Below the pieces are notes generated by a model. That model searched no databases. It saw only the letters and a list, made by a program, of their open reading frames with translations, and had not been told where the DNA came from. The position numbers were made by a program, and so were the translations under genes. Shown piece by piece: positions 1 to 9,365 of a stretch of DNA of 64,000 bases. Numbering within the stretch: the first letter of the stretch is position 1; each line of letters starts with the position of its first letter. Origin of the DNA: Paraburkholderia phosphatilytica (GTDB lineage Bacteria > Pseudomonadota > Gammaproteobacteria > Burkholderiales > Burkholderiaceae); the NCBI RefSeq assembly GCF_003443895.1, contig NZ_QQOA01000010.1:175711-239710 (forward strand). The letters are read 5' to 3'.

Positions 1-141
1 AATACGCCCCGGCCGGGAGTGATCGATACGGCACGGGGCGTCCAACTCGCTTGGTCACTCTCATGGAGCGATTTCAAAGTACTGCCGCCAAAATGGCCGG
101 GCAATCGATCAAAAAAGTTTTTTGAGTGCGCCGCTCACGCG

Positions 142-453
142 CTATTTTTGCGTCTGCGGCGCGGGCGCATTTTGCGGCGCCGTCGAATCGTAGGGCTCGA
201 CGAGTTCGCGACAACTGAACGGATTGGCGCTGCCTGACGAGTCCGTGCCGCGCGCGTTGCGCGGTTCGGGGCATGACATCACGTTGGTGTCGCGCTGCAG
301 ATAGTAGGTATGGTCCGTCACCGCGATCACGTGATAGCCGCTCTGCACGAGCGTCGCGAAAGTGGTGGTGGCGGGCTTCCATTGCGTGTCCGGTTCGGCG
401 TGCGCGGTACAGGTCACGGCGAGGCCGAGCAGCGCGGGAATGAGTTTTTTCAT
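142..453 (-). CDS. Small secreted hypothetical protein
   Basis: A 103-residue protein that I do not recognise. It opens with MKKLIPALLGLAVTCTAHA, a textbook Sec signal peptide with probable cleavage after AHA (residue 19), so it should be exported to the periplasm. The mature part is about 84 residues, with two cysteines (C61, C81) that could form one disulfide, and a proline/glutamine-rich tail. The start at 453 was chosen because GAGGA lies about 9 bases upstream and it gives the signal peptide; an upstream open frame adds only non-signal sequence. It is divergent from the sir2-type gene, with about 290 bp between them. No function can be assigned. Confidence 0.7.
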   Translation of the reverse strand: MKKLIPALLGLAVTCTAHAEPDTQWKPATTTFATLVQSGYHVIAVTDHTYYLQRDTNVMSCPEPRNARGTDSSGSANPFSCRELVEPYDSTAPQNAPAPQTQK

Positions 454-742
454 GGCGTTCAGTCCTCGAGTCGTTGAAACGGAACGACGCCAACGCGCGG
501 GCGGCGCCAACGCCGCGCACGCATTCGCGCCGTGCTTATTACTTTGCGACACGCGAAGCGCGCGACGGTTCGGGCAGGTTGTTTCGAAGTGTATCGGCGG
601 GGCATGCCGGTACGCTGCGCAATGCAGTGCAGCAGCGGGAAAGCAGGCGATTCGGACGTTGCATCGCACGATGCCCGGTTCGCGGAACAACGGTACATTC
701 GGCGGTACGATGATGCGCAATCTCGTCGGCGGGGACGGCGCA

Positions 743-1582
743 ATGAATACGGACATGGATTCGACAGATCACCTGGAACGGGCGGCGGCCTGGCTGCGCG
801 ACGCGGACGGCATGCTCGTCACGGCGGGCGCCGGCATGGGCGTGGATTCAGGCTTGCCGGATTTTCGCGGCACCGAAGGCCTGTGGCATCACTATCCGGC
901 GCTCGCCCACGCGCGTCTCGATTTCACGGCGATCGCGAACCCGGTCGCGTTCTCGTGCGATCCCGAACTCGCGTGGGGCTTCTACGGGCATCGTCTGCAG
1001 CTGTATCGCGAGACCATCCCGCATGCGGGCTTCGCGGTGCTCGCCCGCTGGGCCGAACGGATGCCGCAAGGCGCGTTCGTGTTCACGAGCAATGTCGACG
1101 GCCAGTTCCAGCGCGCGGGTTTCGCGGATGAACGCGTCGCCGAGTGCCACGGCTCGATCCATCATATGCAGTGTACGCGGCCGTGCTCGCGCGACATCTG
1201 GCCGGCCGCCGCGTTCGAGCCGCAGGTGGATGCGAAGGCGTGCCGCCTCGTCAACGCATTGCCGCGCTGCCCGAATTGCGGCGAGATCGCGCGACCCAAC
1301 GTGCTGATGTTCGGCGACGGGGAGTGGCTCCCCGCCCGCACCGACGAGCAGGAAACGCGGCTCGCGCGCTGGCTGCAGGGCGTTAGCCGATTGGTGGTGG
1401 TCGAACTCGGCGCGGGGCGCGCGGTGCCGACCGTGCGGCGCTTCAGTGAACGCTTCGGCCCGCGCGTGATCCGCATCAATCTGCGTGAGCCGCAGATACC
1501 GGCATCGATCGGTATCGGCTTCGCGCAACGCGCAACCGATGTGCTCGTTCAGCTCGACGAGGCGCTGGGCCCGCGCGCTTAG
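743..1582 (+). CDS. Sir2-family NAD-dependent protein deacylase
   Basis: A sirtuin of about 279 residues. It should remove acyl groups from lysines using NAD+, giving nicotinamide and O-acyl-ADP-ribose. The NAD-binding motif GAGMGVDSGLPDFRG is at residues 29-43, TSNVD at about 115-119, and the catalytic histidine lies in CHGS (H136). A zinc ribbon is formed by Cys pairs in MQCTRPC and RCPNC, followed by RPNVLMFGDG. Position 33 of the first motif is Gly where many sirtuins have Ser. The start is uncertain: ATGs at 710, 713, 743 and 755 are all in frame and none has a strong Shine-Dalgarno; 743 places the Rossmann motif at a normal distance. The stop codon lies inside a 20-bp tandem repeat. Confidence 0.85.
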   Translation: MNTDMDSTDHLERAAAWLRDADGMLVTAGAGMGVDSGLPDFRGTEGLWHHYPALAHARLDFTAIANPVAFSCDPELAWGFYGHRLQLYRETIPHAGFAVLARWAERMPQGAFVFTSNVDGQFQRAGFADERVAECHGSIHHMQCTRPCSRDIWPAAAFEPQVDAKACRLVNALPRCPNCGEIARPNVLMFGDGEWLPARTDEQETRLARWLQGVSRLVVVELGAGRAVPTVRRFSERFGPRVIRINLREPQIPASIGIGFAQRATDVLVQLDEALGPRA

Positions 1583-1650
1583 TGCTAAATCCGCTCGCTT
1601 GATGTGGAACCCGCGCGCTTGATGCTGGATCCGCGCGCGTAATGCGCTTG
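1571..1650. repeat. Four degenerate 20-bp tandem units
   Basis: Four consecutive 20-bp units (1571-1590, 1591-1610, 1611-1630, 1631-1650), each starting CCGCKCGC. Units 1 and 3 begin CCGCGCGCTT. The array begins in the last codons of the Sir2 gene, contains its stop codon, and ends upstream of recC. The units have diverged by several substitutions, but the 20-bp register is kept without indels. Confidence 0.75.
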
Positions 1651-1791
1651 ACCTTCGCAACACTCGTCGCACACGATGTGCACCATCAGACGATACGAGG
1701 ACTCGATCTTGCCGCCGCGCCGCTTAAACAAGATTCGCCCGATCCGCCCGAACCCGCCCGCATTCCCGCATCGCCTGCATGGGAGCGCTGC

Positions 1792-4700
1792 GTGACGGCT
1801 CGTGCGTTGCCGCCAGGCTTGATGCTCGTGCACGGCAACCGGCCGGAGCGGTTGCGCGACCTGATGGTGCACTGGATCCAGCAGCATCCGCTCGCGCCGC
1901 TCGAAAAGGAAGTCGTGCTCGTGCAGAGCAACGGCATCGCGCAATGGCTGAAGCTTGCGTTCGCTGCGGACCCTCAGGACGGCGGCTGCGGCATTTCTGC
2001 CGCGATCGAGATGTCGCTGCCGTCGCGTTTCCTGTGGCAGGTCTATCGCGCGGTGCTGGGCCACGATGCCGTGCCCGCGATGTCCCCATTCGACAAGACG
2101 CGGCTCGTGTGGCGTCTCACGCGGCTGTTGCCCGAGCTGCTCGGCGAGCCGGTCTATGCGCCGCTCAAACGCTTCATGGCGCACGATGCCGATCAGCGCA
2201 AGCGCTTTCAGCTCGCGCAGCGTATTGCCGATCTGTTCGACCAGTACCAGGTGTATCGCGCCGACTGGCTCGCCGCGTGGGCAGCCTCGCAGGACGTGCT
2301 GATCGATGCGCGCGGCGGTCGCACGCCGCTGCCCGACGAACACCGCTGGCAGGCGGCGCTATGGCGTGCGCTGCGCGACGACGTCGAAGCATCCGCATCG
2401 AACGATGTCACGGGCGGCGACAGCACGGCGTCCGCGTCGGGACGTGCGGGCGTGCACGCCGCGTTCATGCGGCGCGCGTCTGAGTGGAAGGAAGGCGCGC
2501 CGCGACCCGCCGGTTTGCCGTGCCGCGTGATCGTGTTCGGCATTTCGAGCCTGCCGCGCCAGTCGCTCGAAGTATTGGCCGCGCTGTCGCAATGGGCCCA
2601 GGTGCTGATGTGCGTGCACAACCCGTGCGCGCACTACTGGGCCGACATCGTTGCCGATCAGGACTTGCTGCAGGCGCGGCATTCGCGGCAACACCGCCGC
2701 GCCGGCGTGCCCGCGGTGATGACCGACGCCGCCATGCATGCTCACGCGCAGCCGCTGCTCGCCGCGTGGGGCAAGCAGGGGCGCGACTTCATCAGCCTGC
2801 TCGACGAGTACGACAACGACGAAGAACGCTCGCGTTACGCGCCGCTTTTCACAGGCATCGGCCAGCGCATCGACCTGTTCGAAGCCGACGATGCGTCGAC
2901 GATGCTGCAGCAGTTGCAGGACGACATCCGCGATCTGCGGTCGCTGCCGGAAACGCGGGAGCAGTGGCCGGACGTGGACCCGTCGTTCGACACGTCGATC
3001 CGTTTTCATGTCGCGCACAGCGCGCAGCGCGAAGTGGAGATCCTGCACGATCAGCTGCTCGCCGCATTCGCCGCGGACCCGACGCTGCGGCCGCGCGACA
3101 TTATCGTGATGGTGCCGGATATCGAGGTCTATACGCCGCATATTCAGGCCGTGTTTGGTCTCTTCGATCACGACGATCCGCGCTCGATTCCGTTCAGCGT
3201 CGCCGACCGCGGGCAGCGCGATTTCGATCCGCTGATCGGCGCGCTCGAAACGCTGCTCGGCTTGCCGCAGTCGCGCCTCGCCGTCAGCGACGTGCTCGAT
3301 CTGCTCGAAGTGCCCGCGGTGCGCGCACGCTTCGATATCGCCGAAGACGATCTGTCGACGCTGCGCAACTGGATTGCCGGCGCGAACATTCGTTGGGGAC
3401 TGCATGCGCGGCATCGCGAGAATCTCGGGCTGCCTGCAGCAGACACCGATGCCGCGCCGAACAGCTGGGTGTTCGGCCTGCGCCGCATGCTGCTCGGCTA
3501 CGCGACGGGCGACAGCTCGGGCGCGTGGAACGACATCGAACCGTATGCGGAGATCGGCGGGCTCGACGCGGTACTGCTGGGCCCGCTGTTGCGGCTCATC
3601 GATGCGCTCGATACGACCTGGCGCACGCTGCGCGAACCCGCAACCGTCGATGCATGGTGCGAACGGCTACGCACGATGAAGGCCACGTTTTTTTCCGCCG
3701 AAGGCGCAGACGCAAGCGACGATGCGTACACGCTCGAACGCCTCGACGCCGCACTCGAAGCCTGGCGCGACGCGTGTCACGACGCGGCGCTGACGGGCGA
3801 ATTGCCGCTGTCGATCGTCGCCGATTACTGGCTGTCGCAGTTCGAAGCGGGCGGCCTCACGCAGCGCTTCTTCGCGGGCGCGGTGACATTCGCGACGCTG
3901 ATGCCGATGCGCGCGATTCCGTTCCGCTATGTGTGTCTGCTCGGCATGAACGACGGCGACTATCCGCGCAGCCGCACGCCCGTCGACTTCGATCTGATGC
4001 GGCGGGATTACCGGCCCGGCGACCGCTCGCGTCGCGAAGACGACCGCTATCTGTTCCTCGAGGCGCTGCTGTCGGCGCGCGAGCATTTGCATATTTCGTG
4101 GATCGGGCGCAGCGTCAACGACAACACGCCGCGGCCGCCGTCGGTGCTGGTCGGGCAGTTGCGCGATCATCTGAAGAACGGTTGGCGGCTCGAAGATGCG
4201 GAAGGCGTGGACGATCACGAACGCGACGCGCTGCTCGATGCGTTGACAGTCGAGCATCGTTTGCAGCCGTTCAGTCCGCTATATTTTCCGCTGCGAACTG
4301 ATGCTTCGCCGCTCTTCACGTATGCCGCCGAGTGGGTTGGCGCAGCGTCGACGGCGCGTGGTGATGACGTCGCGCAAGACACCGCGCCGCTCGACACGCT
4401 GGAGCGCGACGAACCGCTGACGCTGCGCGAGCTCGCGGATTTCCTGCGCGATCCCGTACGCGGGTTCTTCCGCCAGCGGCTGCGCGTCGGCTTCGATGTG
4501 CATGATATTTCCGCGGAAGATCACGAGCCGTTCGAAGTGGGACCGCTCGACGCATGGCGCCTGCAGAACGAGCTGATCCGCGCGCAGATGACCGCGCTCG
4601 AACAAGGCCACGACGATCTCGACCAGGCGGCGCGCGCTCGGCTCGAACGGATGCATCGCAGCGGCGATCTCGCGTCGGGCGGCTTCGGCGAGGTGATCGC

Positions 4701-5427
4701 GGAAGAGTTGATGGAGCCGATGCCGGGCCTGTTCGACCGCTATCGCACTGCGCTGCAACGCTGGCCGACACTGCTCGACGAGCGGTATGAAGTGCGACTC
4801 GAAGCCACGGTCGGTGAGCGGACATTGACGATCGATGACTGGATCGATGGCGTGCGCGCAGGGCCGGACGGCGCGCGCGCGCGCGTCGTGCTCGACGCCG
4901 GCACGCTCGTGAAAGACGGCAAATATCGCGGCGAACGGGTGATCGCGTATTGGGTCGCGCATCTCGCCGCGCAGCTCGCGGTCGGTCCGACGACGACGCT
5001 CGCGGTCAGCAAGGTCGGCGACGTCGAACTCGCGCCGCTGCCCGAGGACGTTGCACGCGCGCATCTGCTCACGCTGCTGCGCGCATGGGACGAAGGGATG
5101 CGCAGGCCGCTGCCGCTCGCGGTCCGGACTGCGTTCGCCTGGCTGCGCAAGTTGCCTCCAGGGTTCGACATCGCGCACATCGAAGCGTCCGACGATGCAT
5201 GGAACGCCGCGCGAGTCGCGTACGAAGGCACCTCGCATACGGACGGCGAGCGCGACACCAGCGCATATCTGTGCCGCGCGTGGCCGGATTTCGAAGCGCT
5301 GAGAGTGGGCGGAGAGTTCGCGTCGCTGGCGGCCGCGTTGCTGTTGCCGCTGCAACGCGCGATGCCTGCGGAGAAATCGCGCAGTCGCGCTGACGACAAT
5401 GCGAAGCGCGCGGGGGCCGCGGAATGA
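1792..5427 (+). CDS. recC: Exodeoxyribonuclease V subunit gamma (RecC)
   Basis: RecC is the Chi-recognising subunit of the RecBCD helicase-nuclease, which processes double-strand ends and loads RecA. The product is about 1211 residues, near the usual family length. Its N-terminal region (MLVHGNRPERL, then QSNGIAQWLKLAFA) is typical of RecC. The start chosen is GTG 1792, preceded by GGGAG with a 6-base spacer; ATG 1822 is a good alternative. The longer in-frame ATG at 1642 has no Shine-Dalgarno and lies in the repeat array. The stop overlaps the recB start (ATGA at 5424), so recC, recB and recD should be translationally coupled. Confidence 0.93.
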   Translation: MTARALPPGLMLVHGNRPERLRDLMVHWIQQHPLAPLEKEVVLVQSNGIAQWLKLAFAADPQDGGCGISAAIEMSLPSRFLWQVYRAVLGHDAVPAMSPFDKTRLVWRLTRLLPELLGEPVYAPLKRFMAHDADQRKRFQLAQRIADLFDQYQVYRADWLAAWAASQDVLIDARGGRTPLPDEHRWQAALWRALRDDVEASASNDVTGGDSTASASGRAGVHAAFMRRASEWKEGAPRPAGLPCRVIVFGISSLPRQSLEVLAALSQWAQVLMCVHNPCAHYWADIVADQDLLQARHSRQHRRAGVPAVMTDAAMHAHAQPLLAAWGKQGRDFISLLDEYDNDEERSRYAPLFTGIGQRIDLFEADDASTMLQQLQDDIRDLRSLPETREQWPDVDPSFDTSIRFHVAHSAQREVEILHDQLLAAFAADPTLRPRDIIVMVPDIEVYTPHIQAVFGLFDHDDPRSIPFSVADRGQRDFDPLIGALETLLGLPQSRLAVSDVLDLLEVPAVRARFDIAEDDLSTLRNWIAGANIRWGLHARHRENLGLPAADTDAAPNSWVFGLRRMLLGYATGDSSGAWNDIEPYAEIGGLDAVLLGPLLRLIDALDTTWRTLREPATVDAWCERLRTMKATFFSAEGADASDDAYTLERLDAALEAWRDACHDAALTGELPLSIVADYWLSQFEAGGLTQRFFAGAVTFATLMPMRAIPFRYVCLLGMNDGDYPRSRTPVDFDLMRRDYRPGDRSRREDDRYLFLEALLSAREHLHISWIGRSVNDNTPRPPSVLVGQLRDHLKNGWRLEDAEGVDDHERDALLDALTVEHRLQPFSPLYFPLRTDASPLFTYAAEWVGAASTARGDDVAQDTAPLDTLERDEPLTLRELADFLRDPVRGFFRQRLRVGFDVHDISAEDHEPFEVGPLDAWRLQNELIRAQMTALEQGHDDLDQAARARLERMHRSGDLASGGFGEVIAEELMEPMPGLFDRYRTALQRWPTLLDERYEVRLEATVGERTLTIDDWIDGVRAGPDGARARVVLDAGTLVKDGKYRGERVIAYWVAHLAAQLAVGPTTTLAVSKVGDVELAPLPEDVARAHLLTLLRAWDEGMRRPLPLAVRTAFAWLRKLPPGFDIAHIEASDDAWNAARVAYEGTSHTDGERDTSAYLCRAWPDFEALRVGGEFASLAAALLLPLQRAMPAEKSRSRADDNAKRAGAAE

Positions 5428-8400
5428 CTCACGACATGACCTTATCTGCCGTGCCGCCGCCGAAGAATCTCGAACCGCTGCGTTTTCCGCTGACGGGCAG
5501 CAGCCTGATCGAAGCGAGTGCCGGCACCGGCAAGACATTCACGATCGCGATGCTGTACGTGCGGCTCGTGCTGGGCCATCGGCATGTCGATGCGGGTCCC
5601 GATGTGGATATTGCCGACGATGCACCCGAGCCGCTGCGCGCGCTGACGCCGCCCGAGATTCTCGTCGTCACGTTTACCGATGCGGCGACGAAAGAGCTGC
5701 GCGACCGGATCCGTGCGCGCCTGATCGAAGCCGCCGACTACTTCCATGCGGACCCGGATGAAGTCGAATCGAGCGAGCCGGAAGCGAACCTGCTGTACGA
5801 ACTGCGCGCCGACTATCCGCACGATCAGTGGGCAGGCTGTGCGCGCCGTCTCGAACTCGCGGCGGAATGGATGGACGAGGCCGCGGTCTCGACGATCCAC
5901 GGCTGGTGCAACCGGATGCTCAGCGAGCATGCGTTCGATAGCGACAGCCTGTTTTCGCAGACGCTCGAAACCGATCAGACCGAGCTGCGCGCGGACGTCG
6001 CGCGCGACTACTGGCGCACCTTCATGTCGCCGCTCGATGCGCGCTCGGCGGCCGAGGTGCGTCAATGGTTCACGCAGCCCGACGCGCTGGAAGGCGCGAT
6101 ACGCGGTCTGTTCGCGCATGCGAGCCTGTTGCCCGATGCGCCGCCGCCGGCCGAAGCGCTGGAGGACGCGCGACAGAAGCAGCGCGCGCACCTCGACGCG
6201 CTGAAGGCGAACTGGCCGGCCTGGTGCGACGAACTACAGGCGCTGTTCGACGCCGCGCGCGCGAAGAAGCTGTTCAACGCGGTCAAGCTGAACACGAAGA
6301 ACTGCGAGACGTGGCTCAACAAGCTGCGCGACTGGGCGACGAATCCCGAACTGCTGCGCCCCGCGTTCGACGACAAGGCCGCGGTGTGGGAGCGTCTGAC
6401 GCCGCGCGGTATCGCCGAGATCTGGAACGACGGCAATCCGCCGTCGCACGCGGCATTCGATGCGATGGTGACGCTGCGCGAACAGCTGGCCGCGTATCCC
6501 GTCGCGCGCAACGACATCCTGTGCCATGCGGCGAAATGGATCGCGGCGCGCTTCGAGATCGAGCAGGGCCGGCGTTCACAGATGGGTTTCGACGATCTGC
6601 TGACGCGTCTGCGCGCCGCGCTCGAAGGTCCGAACGGCGAGCGTCTCGCGCAGGTCATTCGCGCGCAGTATCCGGTTGCGCTGATCGACGAGTTCCAGGA
6701 TACGGACCCGGTGCAGTACCGCATTTTCGATGCGGTGTACCGGATCGGGCAGAACGATCCGGCCACCGCGATCATCCTGATCGGCGACCCGAAGCAGGCA
6801 ATCTACGCGTTTCGCGGCGCCGACATCTACACGTATCTCGAAGCGCGCCGCGCGTGCGCGGGGCGGCTCTTCACGCTGAAGAAGAACTTCCGCTCGACGG
6901 TGCAGATGGTGGCCGCCGTCAACCGCTGCTTCGAAGCGGCCGAGACGCGTGAAGCGGGCGCGGGTGCGTTCCTGTTCCGCGATGAACATGCGGATGCCGA
7001 TCACGCAGCGGCGAGCAATCCGTTGCCGTTCATTCCCGCCGACGCGAATGGCCGCGACGATGTGCTGCGTGCGGATCGTGTCGATCTGCCTGCGCTGAAT
7101 GTATGGTGGCTGCCGCAACCCGACGACGGCAAGCCGCTCGGCAAGGATGCGTATTTCCGCGCGATGGCCGCGAGCTGCGCGAGCGAGATGGTGCGGCTGC
7201 TCGATCTCGGACAGCGTGGGCTCGCGGGTTTCGTCGGCGGTGAAAGCGCAGACGATGCGGATGGCGAATCACGGCTAAAGCCGCTCGAACCCAAACATAT
7301 GGCGGTGCTCGTCAACAACCGCACCGAAGCGCATGCGATTCGCGCCGCGCTCGCGGAGCGCGATGTGCGTAGCGTCTATCTGTCCGATCGCGATTCGGTG
7401 TTCCAGACCGGCGAGGCGAGCGAACTGCGTCAGTGGCTTGCCGCATGCGCGGATCCGGACGACGGGCGGCTCGTGCGTACCGCGCTCGCCACCAGTATCC
7501 TCGGGCTCGACTGGAATGCGCTCGACACGCTCAACCGAGACGAGCTCGCATGGGAAGCGCGCGTGCTGCAGTTCCGCGGATACCGCGAACTGTGGCGCAG
7601 GAAAGGCGTACTGCCGATGCTGCGGCGCCTCTTGAACGACTTTCAGGTGCCGCAGCGGTTGCTTGGCCAGGCGGCTGCCGCCGCCGCGCTCGGCGAGCGC
7701 ACGTTGACGAACGTGCTGCATCTTGCCGAACTGCTGCAGCAGGCGAGCTCGCAGCTCGATGGCGAGCATGCGCTGCTGCGCTATCTCGACGAAGAAGTGC
7801 GCGATGGCGGCGCCGGCGGCGACGCGCAGCAGCTGCGGCTGGAGAGCGATGCGGGGCTCGTGCAGGTGGTGACGGTGCACAAGTCGAAAGGCCTCGAATA
7901 TCCGCTGGTGTTTCTGCCGTTCGCGTGCGCGTTCCGCGAGGTGAAGGCGAGCGACATGCCGCTCAAGTGGCACGACAAGGCGGGGCAACTGCATATCACG
8001 CTGAGCGATGAAAGCGCGGTGCCGCAAGCCGATCGCGAACGGCTCGGTGAAGACCTGCGCAAGCTGTACGTTGCGCTGACGCGCGCGCGTTACGCGACGT
8101 GGATCGGCGTCGCGCCGATCCAGAGCGTCGAACTCGGCGCGCTTGGGTATCTGCTGTCGGGCGGCCAGCCGATTGATGGCGGTACGCTGCCGGCGCTGCT
8201 CGCGCGATTGCAGGGCCCATGCAGCGACATCGTGGTCGAAGCTGCACCGGAGCCGACGCGCGAGGTGTTCGAGATGCGCGGGCCGCAAGTCGCGCGCGGC
8301 GCCGCGCGCACGATGCCGCGCCATGCGCGCGAGCCGTGGTGGATCGCGAGCTATTCGAGCCTGCGTAAGGTGAACGATGTGATCGGCGGTGCGGCGAATG

Positions 8401-9365
8401 CAAGTGCAAGTGCAAGTGCAAGTGCAAGTGCAAGTGCAAGCGACGGCGCAAGCGGGACGGGCGTAGTGCGTACCGGCGAAATGACCGCGCGCGATACGCG
8501 CAGCGAAGACGTCTTCCACGAACTGCTTGATGCCGCGTTGATCGATGCGTTCGACGACGCGGTGCCTCCATCGCCAGCAATTGCGACCACGCATGTCGAC
8601 GCCTCGCTGCACGGCTTTTTTCGTGGCGCGGATGCGGGTAGCTTCCTGCACGAACTGATGGAATGGGCGGCAACCGAAGGCTTCGCCACGGTCGTGCAAC
8701 AGCCTGACGCGTTGCGTGACGTGGTCGCGCGGCGCTGCAATCTGCGCGGCTGGGCACGCTGGATCGAGCCGCTCACCGCGTGGCTGTTGCAGCTGCTCGG
8801 CACGCCGCTGCGTCTGCCCGCTGTCGATGGCGAAGCGGTGCAGCCGGTCGTGCTCGCGAAGCTCGATGCGTATATGGCGGAAATGGAGTTCTGGGTCGCG
8901 GCGCACACGGTGGATACGCGACGCATCGACGAACTGGTGACATCGATGACGCTCGACGGTGCCGAACGACCCGCACTCGAACCCGCGACGTTGAACGGCA
9001 TGCTGAAGGGTTTCATCGACCTTGTGTTCGAGCACGAGGGCCGCTACTACGTCGCGGACTATAAATCGAACTGGCTGGGCCCCGATGACGCTGCCTATAC
9101 GGCCGCGAAAATGCGTGCCCAGATTCTCCACTCACGTTATGAGCTTCAGTACGTGCTGTATCTGTTCGCGCTGCATCGGCTGCTGAAAGTGCGCCTGCCG
9201 GATTACGATTACGACACGCATGTCGGCGGAGCGGTGTATCTGTTCCTGCGTGGCGGGCGCGCGCCTGGCCAGGGTCTGCATATCGAGCGGCCGCCGCGCG
9301 AGCTGATCGAGGAACTGGACCTGCTGTTCGCGCAGCACGACGATGCGGCAAGGGCAACGCTATGA
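5424..9365 (+). CDS. recB: Exodeoxyribonuclease V subunit beta (RecB)
   Basis: A 1313-residue RecB: the 3'-5' helicase and sole nuclease of RecBCD. Walker A is ASAGTGKT (residues 31-38) and Walker B is LIDEFQDTDP (about 420). Motif HKSKGLEYPLVFLPF lies in helicase domain 2. The C-terminal nuclease carries FIDLVFEHEGRYYVADYKSNW, with the catalytic Asp/Lys of DYK near residue 1210. It overlaps recC and recD by ATGA at each end. A low-complexity Ala-Ser run at residues 993-1006, encoded by a GCAAGT hexamer repeat, sits in the linker between the helicase and nuclease regions. Confidence 0.97.
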   Translation: MTHDMTLSAVPPPKNLEPLRFPLTGSSLIEASAGTGKTFTIAMLYVRLVLGHRHVDAGPDVDIADDAPEPLRALTPPEILVVTFTDAATKELRDRIRARLIEAADYFHADPDEVESSEPEANLLYELRADYPHDQWAGCARRLELAAEWMDEAAVSTIHGWCNRMLSEHAFDSDSLFSQTLETDQTELRADVARDYWRTFMSPLDARSAAEVRQWFTQPDALEGAIRGLFAHASLLPDAPPPAEALEDARQKQRAHLDALKANWPAWCDELQALFDAARAKKLFNAVKLNTKNCETWLNKLRDWATNPELLRPAFDDKAAVWERLTPRGIAEIWNDGNPPSHAAFDAMVTLREQLAAYPVARNDILCHAAKWIAARFEIEQGRRSQMGFDDLLTRLRAALEGPNGERLAQVIRAQYPVALIDEFQDTDPVQYRIFDAVYRIGQNDPATAIILIGDPKQAIYAFRGADIYTYLEARRACAGRLFTLKKNFRSTVQMVAAVNRCFEAAETREAGAGAFLFRDEHADADHAAASNPLPFIPADANGRDDVLRADRVDLPALNVWWLPQPDDGKPLGKDAYFRAMAASCASEMVRLLDLGQRGLAGFVGGESADDADGESRLKPLEPKHMAVLVNNRTEAHAIRAALAERDVRSVYLSDRDSVFQTGEASELRQWLAACADPDDGRLVRTALATSILGLDWNALDTLNRDELAWEARVLQFRGYRELWRRKGVLPMLRRLLNDFQVPQRLLGQAAAAAALGERTLTNVLHLAELLQQASSQLDGEHALLRYLDEEVRDGGAGGDAQQLRLESDAGLVQVVTVHKSKGLEYPLVFLPFACAFREVKASDMPLKWHDKAGQLHITLSDESAVPQADRERLGEDLRKLYVALTRARYATWIGVAPIQSVELGALGYLLSGGQPIDGGTLPALLARLQGPCSDIVVEAAPEPTREVFEMRGPQVARGAARTMPRHAREPWWIASYSSLRKVNDVIGGAANASASASASASASASDGASGTGVVRTGEMTARDTRSEDVFHELLDAALIDAFDDAVPPSPAIATTHVDASLHGFFRGADAGSFLHELMEWAATEGFATVVQQPDALRDVVARRCNLRGWARWIEPLTAWLLQLLGTPLRLPAVDGEAVQPVVLAKLDAYMAEMEFWVAAHTVDTRRIDELVTSMTLDGAERPALEPATLNGMLKGFIDLVFEHEGRYYVADYKSNWLGPDDAAYTAAKMRAQILHSRYELQYVLYLFALHRLLKVRLPDYDYDTHVGGAVYLFLRGGRAPGQGLHIERPPRELIEELDLLFAQHDDAARATL
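8400..8441 (+). repeat. Hexanucleotide GCAAGT microsatellite in recB
   Basis: Six perfect GCAAGT units followed by one GCAAGC, coding for alternating Ala-Ser. Because the unit is 6 bp, a gain or loss would change the linker by two residues per unit without shifting the frame. Confidence 0.95.

Noticed and set aside
109..125. Palindrome TCAAAAAAGTTTTTTGA beyond the small secreted gene
   Set aside because: An A6/T6 palindrome without a GC stem. It is not a usual terminator, and with no neighbouring gene in view its role cannot be judged.
1642..1791. Longer recC N-terminus from ATG 1642
   Set aside because: Starts inside the 20-bp repeat array, has no Shine-Dalgarno and adds sequence unlike RecC.
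2484..4301. 605-codon forward frame inside recC
   Set aside because: Out of frame with recC and Arg/Ala-rich; the recC frame carries the conserved sequence.
7275..9131. Long antisense open frame opposite recB (about 618 codons)
   Set aside because: High-GC shadow of the recB frame. It has no ribosome site, Arg/His-rich composition and no recognisable motif, and it overlaps a well-supported gene.
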